Of a stretch of DNA of 64,000 bases, positions 47,501 through 59,500 are shown one piece after another. The notes beneath the pieces are model-generated. The model was not told the origin of the DNA, did not search any database, and saw only the letters and a program-made list of their open reading frames with translations. This DNA is from Elephas maximus indicus (taxonomy: Eukaryota > Chordata > Mammalia > Proboscidea > Elephantidae), in contig NC_064843.1 in assembly GCF_024166365.1 (NCBI RefSeq), forward strand, positions 58,738,532 to 58,802,531, given 5' to 3'. A program made the position numbers and the translations under genes. Numbering within the stretch: the stretch's first letter is position 1; the number at the start of each line of letters is the position of its first letter.

Positions 47501-50500
47501 TTAAACAAAAATATTATTTACCCCTATTTTATTTAAACATAACTTTTATTTCTTGGTATTGCCTTATCTTCCTCTCCATATGGAAGATCTATGACTACAT
47601 TTCTTAGTACCTCTTTATTGTTTTAATGTGTTTTCTTTTACATAATAACATCGTTGTTACGCTCTTTTGAGCGTTTTTATTTTTTAATCTTAATTTATTT
47701 TTTTAATTTCCATGTCTGGGTTGACTTCTGATGGTTCTGCCCAGTGTTCTAGTCTTGGGTTGATACCTGGTATTATTGATTTTCTAACCAAAGAACTCCC
47801 TTTAGTATTTCTTGTAGTTTTGGTTTGGTTTTTACAAATTCCCTAAACTTCTCTTTATCTTGAAATGTCCTAATTTCACCCTCATATTTGAGAGACAGTT
47901 TTGCTGGTATACGATTCTTGGCTGGTAATTTTTTTCCATCAGTTTCTTATATAAGTCATCCCATTACTTTCTTGCCTGCATGGTTTTTGCCAAGTAGTCC
48001 AAGCTTATTCCTATTGGCTCTCCTTTGTAGGTGACTTTTCATTTATCCCTAGCTACTCTTAAAATTCTCTTTATCTTTGGTTTTGGCAAGTTTGATTATA
48101 ATATGTCCTGGTGACTTTCTTTTAACATCTACATTATGTGGAGTTCGATGAGCATCTTGTATAGATATCTTCTCATCTTTCACAATATGAGGGAAGTTTT
48201 CTGCCAACAAATCTTAACAGTTCTCTTTGTATTTTGTGTTATCCCTCCCTTTTCTGGTATTCCAATCACGCGTAGGTTATTTCTCTTGATAGCGTCCCAC
48301 ATGATTCTTAAGGTCTCTTCATTTTTTAAAGTTCTTTTATCTGATTTTTCTTCAAACTTATTGGTGCCAAGTGTTTTATCTTCAAGTTCAGAAATTCTGC
48401 CTTCCGCTTGCTCAGTTCTGCTCCCCTGACTTTCTACTGAGTTGTCTACTTCTCTAATTTTATTGTTAATCTTCTGAATTTCTGATTGCTGTCTGTGGAT
48501 TTTTCCAGCTTATTAAATTTTTCATTATGTTCTGAATAATCTTTTTAATTTCCTCAGCTCTTTTATCTGTGTGTTCTTTGGCTTGTTCGGTATATTGCCT
48601 CATTTCCTTCCTGATGTCTTGAAGATTTCTGTATATTAACCTTTTGTAGTCTGCCTCTGGTAATTCCAGGAATGCACTTTCATCTAGAAGATCCCTTGAT
48701 TCTTCTTTCTGAGAGCTTGTGGAGGCAATCATGGTCTGTTTCTTTATGTGACTTGATATTGACTATTGTTTCCACATCACCTGTAAGTTATTGTAGTAGT
48801 TTATTTTATGTTTGCTTACCATGTCGTAGCTTCTTGCTTTGTTTTGTTTTGATATGCCTAAATGGGTTGCTTTAGTAAGCTAGCTTGATTATTTTCACCT
48901 TTGGAGCTCTGACATCCTGTCCCCAGATGGCTAGAGCTATATCAGGTATATCAGTGTAGGAGTCCATTCACTTTTCTTGTATGAATTCAGCTCAGGTGTC
49001 CAGGTAGCTGATCATCAAGTGTGTGGTAAAGGGTCTGTCTTACAGTCTTAGAGGGGCAGGGGTAATTGGTTTAGGTACCAGTATCTGGTTGCAGCAGGGG
49101 GTCACATTCTGATCAAGGCAGGGGGCTGAGAATCATCCCCCACGTGTCTCTGAGGAAAGCATGTCCCTGTACCCTAGAGCATACAGGTGGGTGGGTTCTG
49201 CAGACAGAGCATAGGCACCCAGTGTTTTTGGTTTTAAGGACTGGGAGGTACCGGTTATCCTTGGACCCCTGTCGCAGGTGGCTGGGTGATCTAAGTGGAG
49301 CTACCAGTCCTCAGGCTCCTGATGTGGGTAGGTGAGGACCCTGTTTAACAGGCAAAGCAGTGTCATACATCAAATACCCACCTCTCCGCTGCACAGCTGA
49401 AGTGGTTGGAGTGTGCCAACAAAAGCCTTTTCTCCTGAAACAGGCCCACATAGGTCCATGCAGAGAGGAAAGGCACTCAAAGTCCATGGACCATTTATTC
49501 CTGGACAGGAGCCGCTTCTGTCCTGAGCTCCCCCAGTTAGTGGAGCTGGCAAATTATCTTTTCCCCCAGTTGCAAATTTATTCCTTTTCCAAGGCCGGGA
49601 GGATGGCTCTAGGCATTCAGTAGGGCCTATCTCAGTCCCAGGGAAGTAAGCTGCTGAAGCCGGCTTGGGAGTGGGGGAGGTGGAGGGGGCGTGGTAAGAT
49701 ATATGCAAGTACTTAGCTTTTGCCAAGAGCGCCATTCTTCTCTGGTTCCGGACGTGTGAGTAGGCTGTGTGGCTGGCTGCTTCTCCCTGAGGAAACTACA
49801 GCCGAAGCCTAGTACCACCCGCCACCACTGCTCCTGGGAATGGTGCCTGAGGGCTCTCCATAATTCAGGTCCGATAACTCCTCTCCACCTCTGAACCGTC
49901 TCTGCCTTGCCCTGCCCCTCAGTTCATTTTCTAAGCTTCCCTTTGATGCCCAGGGCTCCTAGCTTGTCATAAATATACTCGTTTCACCTGTTTTTTTGGG
50001 TCTTTGTAGTAAAGAGGGCTTGCCGGAAGCATCTGTTCTGCCATCTTGGGCCCACCCTTGTGCACTTCTTAATGCCATTGTTTACTTTGGTCAAGCTCGT
50101 TACACTCACATTCAGTGCTACTTTTCCCATCACCAAAAATAACAAATATCTACAACCTAGAGAGTGATTCTCCCTCCCTATCCCCCAATCCCTGGTAACT
50201 GACAATGAACATTGGTCTTTGTATATATATCTGTTCTTCTTATAAAAGTAGTATCATACAATATTTGTCTTTATGTGATTGACTTATTTCACTTAGCATT
50301 ATGTCCTCCATGTTATAATATGTTTCATGGGTTCATCATTGTTCTTTATGGTTTGAGTTGTATTCCATTGTATTTATGTGCCACATTTTGCTTCTCCATG
50401 CATCTGTTGAAGGTAGGGGCACTTAGGCTCTTTCCTTTTTTTTTTTTTTTTTTGCTATTGTGAATAATGCAGCAACATTCCAAAATCTGTCCTGAAGTAC

Positions 50501-53500
50501 AGTGCTGTCAGTGATAGGATAATATCCATATGCCTACAAGGAAGACGAGTTAATACGGCTATTACTCAGATTTACACACCAACCGCTAAGGCCACACAGA
50601 TGAAGAAACTGAAGATTTTTATCAGCTTCTGCAGTCTGAAATTGATGAAACATGTGGTCAGGATGCATTGATAATTACTGGTGATTGGAATGTGAAAGCT
50701 GGAAACAAAGAAGAAGGATCCGTAGTTGGAAAAATATGGCCTTGGTGATAGAAACAATGCCAGAGATCGAATGATAGAATTTTGCAAGACCAACAACTTC
50801 TTCTTTGCAAATACCTTTTTTACTAGTATAAACAGCAAGTATACACATGGACCTCACCAAATGGAACACAGGAATCAAATCGACTACATCTGTGGAAAGA
50901 GACAATGGAAAAGCTCGATATCATCAGTCAGAACAAGGCCAGCGGCCGACTGTGGAACACACCATCGATTGCTCATATGCAAGTTCAAGCTGAAACTGAA
51001 GAAAATCAGAGCAAGTCCATGAGAGCCAAAATATGACCTCCTTGAGTATATCGCACCTGAATTTAGAGACCATCTCAAGAATAGATTTGATGCATTGAAC
51101 ACTAATGACCGAAGACCAGACGAGTTGTGGAATGACATCAAGGACGTCATACATGAAGAAAGCAAGAGGTCATTAGACAGGAAAGACAGGAAAGAAAAGA
51201 CCAAGATGGATGTCAGAGGAGACTCTGAAACTCGCCCTCAAATGTTGAGCAGCTGAAGCAAAAGGAAGAAATGAAGTAAAAGAACTGAACAGAAGATTTC
51301 AAAGGGCAGTTCAAATAGACAAAGTATTATAATGACATGTGCAAAGAGATGGAGATACAAAACCAAAAGGGAGGAACATGCTTGGCATTTCTTAAGCTGA
51401 AAGAACTGAAGAAAAATTTCAAGCCTTGAGTTTCAACAGTGAAGGATTTTATGGGGAAAATATTAACGCAGGAAGCATCAAAAGAAGATGGAAGGAATAC
51501 ACAGAGTCATTATACCAAAAAGAATTAGTCGACGTTCAACCATTTCAAGAGGTAGCATATGATCAGGAGCTGATGGTATTGAAAGAAGAAGTCCAAGCTG
51601 CACTGAAGGCATTTGCGAAAAACAAGTCTCCAGGAATTGACAGAATATCAATTGAGATGTTTCAACAAACAGATGCAGCTCTGGAAGTGTTCACTCGTCT
51701 ATGCCAGGAAATTTAGAAGACAGCTCTCTGGCCAACTGACTGGAAGAGATCCATATTTATGCCTATTCCCGAGAAGGGTAATCCAACCAAATGTAGAAAT
51801 TATCAAACAATATCATATGCCATCAGAATTTTCCTGAAGATCATTCAAAAGCAGCTACAGCAGTAAATCAACAGGGAACTGCCAGAAATTCAGACTGGAT
51901 TCAGAAGAGGAGCCAAGGATATCATTGCTGATGTCTTGTGGATCCTGGCTGAAAGCAGAGAATACCAGAAGGATGTTTACCTGTGTTTTATTGGCTGCGC
52001 AAAGGCATTCGACTATGTGGATCAAAGCAAATTATGGATAACATTGCGAAGAATAGGAATTCCAGAACAGTTGTTCAGACAGAACAAGGGGATACTGTGT
52101 GGTTTAAAGTCAGGAAAGGTGTGCGTCAGGGTTGTATTCTTTCACCACACCCATTCAATCTGTATGGTGAGCAAATAATCCAAGAAACTGGACTACATGC
52201 TGAAGAACAGGGAATCAGGATTGCAGGAAGACTCATCAACCTGCGTTTTGCAGATGACACAGCCTTGCTTGCTGAAATTGAAGACTTGAAGCACTTACTA
52301 ATGACGCTCAAAGACTACAGCTTTCAGTATGGGTTATGACTCAACATAAAGAAAACAAAAATCCTCACAACTGGACCAATAAGCAGCATCATGATAAACG
52401 GAGAAAAGATTGAAGTTGTCAAGGATTTCATTTTACTTGGATCCACAATCAACACCCATGGAAGCAGCAGTCAGGAAATCAAAAGGCACATTTTGTTGGG
52501 CAAATCTGCGGCAAGGGACCTTTTTAAAGTGTTGAAAACCAAAGATGTCACCTTGAAGGGTAAGGTGCGCCTGACCTGACACAAGCCATGGTGTTTTCAG
52601 TTGCATCAAATGCATATGAGAGCTGGACAATGAATCAGGAAGAGCAAAGAAGAGTTCATGCCTTTGAATTGTAGTGTTGGCAAAGAATGTTGAATATACC
52701 ATGGACTGCCAGAAGAATGAACAAATCTTTCTTGGAAGAAGTACAACCAGAATGCTACTTAGAAGCAAGGATGGCAAGACTGCGTCCTATATACTTTGGA
52801 CATGTTGTCAGGAGGGACATCATGCTTGGTAAAGTACAGGGTCAGTGGAAAAGAGGAAGACCCTCAATGAGGTGGATTGACACAGTGGCTGCAGAAATGG
52901 GCTCAAACATAACAACGTTTGTAAGGATGGCACAGAACCGGGCAGTGTTTTGTTCTGTTGTGCATAGGGTCGCTATGAGTCAGAAGTGACTGGATGGCAC
53001 CTAACAACAAGGTATTTCTATTTCTTTTTTTTGAGGAACCACCATACTCTTTTCCATAGTAGTTGTACCATTCTACAGTCCCACCAGCAATGGAATAAGG
53101 GCTCTCATCTCCCCACATCCTTGCCAACATTTTTCTATTTTTGTAACCAGTGCCATTTTAGCAAGGGTGTGATGATATCTGATTGTAGTTTCGATTTGCA
53201 TCTCCAGTGGCTAATGATGGTGAGCATCTTTTCCTGTTTTTGTGGGCTGCTTGAACGCCCTCTTTGGCAGAATGTCTATTCATATCCTTTGCCCATTTTT
53301 TAAATGGGCTGTTTGTATTTCTGTTATTGAATTGTTCAAGTTTTCTGTGTGTTGTAGAGATTAGACTTTTATTGGATTTGGTGTTTCTGAAGATTTTTTC
53401 CCAGTCTGCAGGTTGTCTTTATACTCTTTTGACAGTCTTTTGATGAACATAAGTATTTAACTTTTATGAGGTCCCAATTATCTGATTTGTCTTCTGCTAT

Positions 53501-56500
53501 TCATGCATTTGTAGGTATGTTTATTGGCCTGTTTTAAAAAGATTAGGTCCCATAGTTTTCTCCCAGGAACTTTATAGTTTTAGGTTTAACCTTTAGGTCT
53601 TTGATTAATTTTTAGTTGGTTTTTGTGTATGGTGTGAGGTTTGGATCCTATTTCGTTTTTCTGCAAGTGAATATCCAGTTTTGCCAGCAGCATTTATCAG
53701 AGAGACTATTTCTTCCCCATTGAATGGACTTTGACTGCTTGTTGAAAATCAGTTGTCCGTAGATGGGTGGATTTATTTCTGGGTTCTCAATTCTGTTCCA
53801 CTGGACTATGTGTCTGTTATTGAACCAGTACCAGGCCTCATCATTGCTTCCTTAAATATATCCCCTTCTATTCTTTTTTCTCTCCTTCTGGACTCCTAAT
53901 ACATGAATGTTGACACCATTACTTCTTTCCTTTATCTCTTCTTTGCCTTTTTGAAGAGACCCTTGACCTGTCCCTAATGTTATTCATTGAGTGCTTTATT
54001 TCAGTAATCATATTTTTAATATTGGGGATCTCTAATTGAGTCCTCTTCATAACTATTCATTTCTGCTCCCAGTATTCTTCATTACCTTGGAGTCTCTCTT
54101 TGATGATTTTTGGGTAACACTTTATTGAGATATAATTCACATACCATACAATTGGCCCATTTAAAATATACAGTCATGGGGTTGCCATGAATCTGAATAG
54201 ACTTGACAGCAGCTAACAGGTATATTCACAGGTTGCATAACCATCACCGCAGTCAATTTTAGAACATTTTCATCGTCCCAGAAAATCTGAATCTTCTAGC
54301 TGTCTCTGCCCGGTCCCTCATCTTTTTCACAAATCGGCATTCTGCCTCTCTAGATTTGCCTATTCTGGACATTTTATATAAATGGAGTTACAAATGTCAT
54401 GTTTCGTGACTGCTTTCTTTCACTTAGCATGTTTTCAAGGTTCTCCCTTATTATAACATGTATCAGAGCTTCCTTTTTGTGGCTGAATAGTATTCCATTG
54501 TATGAATATACCACATTTTGTTTGTCCATTCATCTGCTGACGGTTGCTTGGCTTGTTGCCATCTTTTTGCTATTATGAGTAATGCTGCAGTGAACATACA
54601 TGTGCAGGTTTTTCTGTGAATGTTATGTTCTCATTTCTCCAGGGTACATTCCTAGGACTAGAATTGCTGGGTCATACGGTAACTCTAAGGAGCTCTGGTG
54701 GTGCAGTGGTTAAGCACTTGGCTGCTAACCAAAAGATGGGCAGTTTGAAGCCGCCAGCTGCTGAGCAGGAGAAGGAGGTGGCAGTCTGCTTCCATAAAGA
54801 TTACAGCCTCGGAAGCCCCTATGGGGTAGCTCTGCTCTGTCCTAGAGGGTCACTATGAGTCACGGTTGGCTTGACGGCAGCGGGTTATGGCAACTCTATA
54901 TTCAACTTTTTGAGGAGCTGCCAGACTGTTTTCCAAAGGGGCTGCACCATTCTACATTCCCACCAGTGGTTTATGGAGATTGTGGTTGCTCCACACATCC
55001 TTACCAATTCTTGCTATTGGTCTTTTTTATTATAGTCATTGTAGCGGGTGTGAAGTGGTATCTCAGCGTGGCTTTGATTTGCATTTCTCTGATAACTACA
55101 TATTGTGCCTTTTTTTAAAATTGTGGTAAAAATATGTATCACAGAACATTTACCATTTCAGTATTTTTTACGTGTGTAATTCAATGACATTAATCGTGCT
55201 TATCACGTTGTGACACCATCACCACGGTCCAGTTCCAGATTTTTCTATCACCCTGATTCTGCGCTTTTTAAAAAGTCTTGTCTGTCTGGTAAATTACTTC
55301 TACTTTTTCCAGTGTAGTTTATTTAGTTTGTTATTTTATTTCTTGAGCTCCTTACTTACATGTCTTTTTTATTTTTTATCTGTGAGCTCCTTCTCTTAGG
55401 CTTACCAGCTTCCTTTGCTGGTAGTGTACACCTTGAGGGAGAGGCAAAGCCTGGTTCCTATCATGTTTAGTAAAGTTTAGTAAAATGGGAACTTCTGGAG
55501 CCCTGGTGGCACAGTGGTTAAGAACTTGGCTGCTAACCAAAAGGTCAGCAGTTTGGATCTATCAGCCGCTCCTTGAAAACGCTATGGGGCAGTTCCAGTC
55601 TGTTTTACAGGGTTGCTATGAGTCGGAATCGACTCAGTGGCAATGGGTTTTTGGTTTGAGCTCAACTATTTCCCATCTTCACGTTTTCCCACAATCAGGC
55701 AGCCTCATCTCCCAGGGAACCTCCCAGGACCTCTGACCTAGGTGCCGCTGCTTACTTCCCGCTGCTGTTACTGCCTGGGGTTATGGCGTGCTCAGTGGTT
55801 GTCCCGAATTTGGCCTTTTCTCCACCTCCAGTGCTGCTCTGACGTGACCCTGTGAGCTCACACCTGGCTGGCCTAGTCGACTGTCAGTAATCCACCCAGA
55901 GCAGAGCGGGAGAGGAAGTGGCATGACCAGGAAGCCTCCATTCCCACCTGTGCCGCCTCACTGGTATCCAGCCACGTCGGGTCTCCCCAGGTTCTCATAG
56001 CCTTTATGTCATTTTACCTTCCCTCTCACTTGTGACATGTCTCAGGTTGGGCTTGGGGGAAAGGGGGAAGGAGCCAGCAGCCCACCCAGTTCTCCATTTT
56101 GTTTAGAACTTGATGTTTCAAGAAACTCATTTAACGTTTTCCAAACTTACTTGACTTCGGGATGCCTTTTCTTTTTTCCCACATCAACAAATGCAAATTG
56201 AGTACTTAATGTGTGCCAAGCAGCACTCGTCTAGCTGGAACTACTGCAGTAAACTGAGACTGAGAGGTCCCTGCTTTTGTGGAGCAGGGAGATGATAGTA
56301 ATTAAGTAAACAAACAAGATAGCCTCTGTAATGTGAGTGAAGCTGTGGCAGAGTGGGAATAGAGGGCAGTGGTGCTGCTTCCTTCCTGATGGTTAAAGAT
56401 GGCCTTTCTGAGGAGGTGCCATGGAGCTTAGTCCTGATGCACAGAAAGGAGCCGGCGGAGAAAGTTTCAGACGCACCAGCCCAGGTGCAGGCCCTAGGGC

Positions 56501-59500
56501 AGGAGCACACTTGGTGTGTGTAGCAGGAACATGGTGGGAGGTAAGTGAGGGAGGTTAACAGGGACCGGATCAGGCCTGCAGATCCCAGGTCAGGAGCTGG
56601 AGTGGGAAGTGGGAAGCCACACTCAAGTTTTGATCAAAGAAAGTGAATTTATCAGGTTTTTTTTTTTTTAAAAAAAAAGGAAAGACTGGCTTCTGAGTGG
56701 AGAATATATGCTGTGGGTAGGAGTGGCAGCAGGGAGACCACAGGAGGCAGTGACAGTGGTCCAGGCAGAAGCTGAGTGGGAGTTGGAGTGGGGTGAAAGC
56801 GGAGGAGGTGGAAAGAAGCAGAGGGGTACAGGGTAATGTGTAGAGTTCCACAGAGCCCACCTTGAGACATTAGCCAGATAGTGAGGGTCGTGGTATCTCA
56901 TGGTTCAGTAGCTGGTGTCTCAGTTAGCTATCACTGTATTACAAACCATTCTAAGACTTAGTGGCTTAAAACAATAACTACTTAACGTTTATTCTGATTC
57001 TGTGGCTCGACTAGTTCTTCTGCTCCGTGTACTGAAGGCTAGGGCTACTCGTTGTGCCTACATTCATCTGGAAGCTGGGTTGAGACTGGAATGACCATGG
57101 TGGTCTCTCTTCCCCCAGAGCTGTCCATGTGGCCTCTTGTCATCCAGTGATCTAGCCTGGGCAGCGTGGCAGCTGGGCTCCAAGAGGCGGAAGTGGAAGC
57201 TGTCAGCTGCTAGGATCTTTCTTCTGCCTCTTTCTGATAGGTGAAAGCCATCACAAGGCCAGCCCCTATTCAGGGGGAGGGGAAATAGGCCCTGCCCTTT
57301 GGTGTGAGGAGCCACAGGAGGCTATGGGGTGGGAGGACATGTTTGCCCATATCTGGAAGCTGTGCCACAGCCCTGATTTTCACATGAAACTGATCTTAAA
57401 GCCCTGGAAGGATTCCAGAGTTGGCCTTTGAAAATTTTGATGTCCAATTTGGAAAAGTAATGAGAGTATATTATAGAAGAAGGACTGCTTGCTCTTCTTC
57501 CAGCACAGTGGTTCTCTCAGCGAAGAGCAAACTGATTCTACAGAACAGCTCAGGTCTCTAAACTTCATCCAGCCCTTGGCAAACCACATTGTAAGCGTGC
57601 CTTTTAATCTTCTGTCTGAGCACTTTCTCTAAAACCCCGATTGCACATGTTTTGTTGGTACACGACTAAGGGCCTGGTGTGCTCGTCGAAGAGCGGCACG
57701 TCTGCAGTCTGGCTCTCGGGTTCAGAAGGAGGGACGTGAACCCACATCTTATGGGAACAAAGGCCACATCCTTGTTGAACCATCTGATAGGGCACCTTTG
57801 CAGTCCAGTTTTGTCAGATTTTCTTACTGGAATAGAGACATGTTTCAAAAATCCTTCTGCAGGGACAGCAATAACTGGCCACTGTGGCTCTTTGGATAAC
57901 AGAGTGTTCATATTATATGACCCATGGGTATGTTGCCTGCTCGTTACTGTCGCTGCTGTTAGTTGCCATTGGGTTGGTTCCCACTCATGGTGACCTTACG
58001 TATAACAGAACGAAACATCACCCAGCCCCATGCCATCTTCTGGCACTGTATTGGACAATATTCTGTTGTGATGCAGAGGGTTTTCATTGGCTAATTTTCA
58101 GAAGGAGATTGCCAGGCCTTTCTACCTAGTCTTAGTCTGGATGCTCCACTGAAACCTATTCACCATGGTGACTCTGCTGGTTTTTGAAATACTGGTGGCA
58201 TAGCTTCCAGCATCATAGCAATACACAAGCCACCACATTGTTTAAACGAAGCCTGGATATTTTAAATATTTTAAATGAAGCCTAGAGAAGCTGTAAACCC
58301 AATGCTCAATCCTGCATTTTACTCACTTAAAAAAAAACCGATCAACAAGGGGGTCAAATCCACACAGTGGGAGAAGGAACAGCCTCGTCAACAAACGGTG
58401 CTTGGAAAACTGAACTTCCACATGCAGAAAAATGAAACAAAATCCATACCTCATGCCATACACAAAAATGAATTCAAAATATATAAGGACCTAAAAGTTA
58501 AATCTAAAGCCATAAAGTTCTTAGAAGAAAACATGGGAGCAGAATTTTGGGACCTGATTCAGTGATAGATTATCAAACAACAATGAATGTACGAGCAATA
58601 GGAAACGAAATAGATAACTAGGACCTCATAAAAGTTAAATACTTATGTTCACCAAAAGACTTTACCAAAAGAGTAAAGAGACAACCTAAAGACTGGGAAA
58701 AAAATCTTCGGGAATGATATAACCAATAGGGGTCTAATATCTAAAATATATAGAAAATGTCTGCAAGAAGACAGCCCAGTCAGAAACTGGGCAAAGGGTA
58801 TGGACAGAAACGTCACCAAACAAGACATTCGAATGGCTGACAGACACACGAAAAAATGCTCAACATCATTAGCCATCAGAGAAATGCAAATCCAAACCAC
58901 AATGAGATATCATTTCACTCCCACTAGGATGGCTAAGATTTAAAAACAAACAGAAAATTACAAATTGTTGAAAGGAATGTGGAGAAATTAAAACTTCTAT
59001 CCATTGCTGGTAGGAAAGCAAAGTGGTATAGTCATTCTAGAAAACAGTCTGGTGGTTCCTCAAAAAACTAGAGGTAGAACTATCATAAAACAAAACAAAT
59101 CCAAACCCATTGTCATTGAGTCGATTCCGACTCATAGCGACCCTATAGGACAGAGTAGAACTGCTGCCCCATAGAGTTTCCAAGGAGCGCCTAGTGGATT
59201 CAAACTGCCAACCTTTTGGTTAGCAGCCATAGCTCTTAACCACTCTGCCACCGGGGTTTCCACAGAACTACCATAGGACCCAACAATTCCACTCCTAGGC
59301 ATATACCATAGGGGTCTAATAGAAGTGACACGAACAGATATATGCACACTTAATGTCTGTTGCAACACTATTCATGGTCGTAAAAAGATGGAAACAACCT
59401 AATTGCTCATGAATCCATGAATGGATAAATAAAAGGTGGTACATACAGACAGTGGAGTATTACTCAGGAATAAAGAAAAATGAATTCCCAAAACTTCTTA

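Larger units (their letters stand above)
42479..50055 (-). mobile_element. Near full-length L1 LINE (about 7.6 kb)
   Basis: Complete minus-strand insertion with poly-T at the left, 3' UTR (about 42490-43550), ORF2 (about 43550-47250), ORF1 (about 47700-48732), a long 5' UTR (48733-50055), and a start reading GGTGGGCCCAAGATGGCAGA on the minus strand. The 15-bp target-site duplication fixes both ends. The bracketing DNA is L1-like on both sides, so it landed within older L1 sequence. A 32-bp word is duplicated at 47453-47484 and 47512-47543 (period 59). Confidence 0.9.
53861..55110 (-). repeat. Older L1 segments with SINE insertions
   Basis: Antisense L1, including a typical 3'-end word 'actttattgagatataattc' near 54120. 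Holds a SINE tail fragment at 54176-54221 and a full SINE at 54689-54888. Confidence 0.6.
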
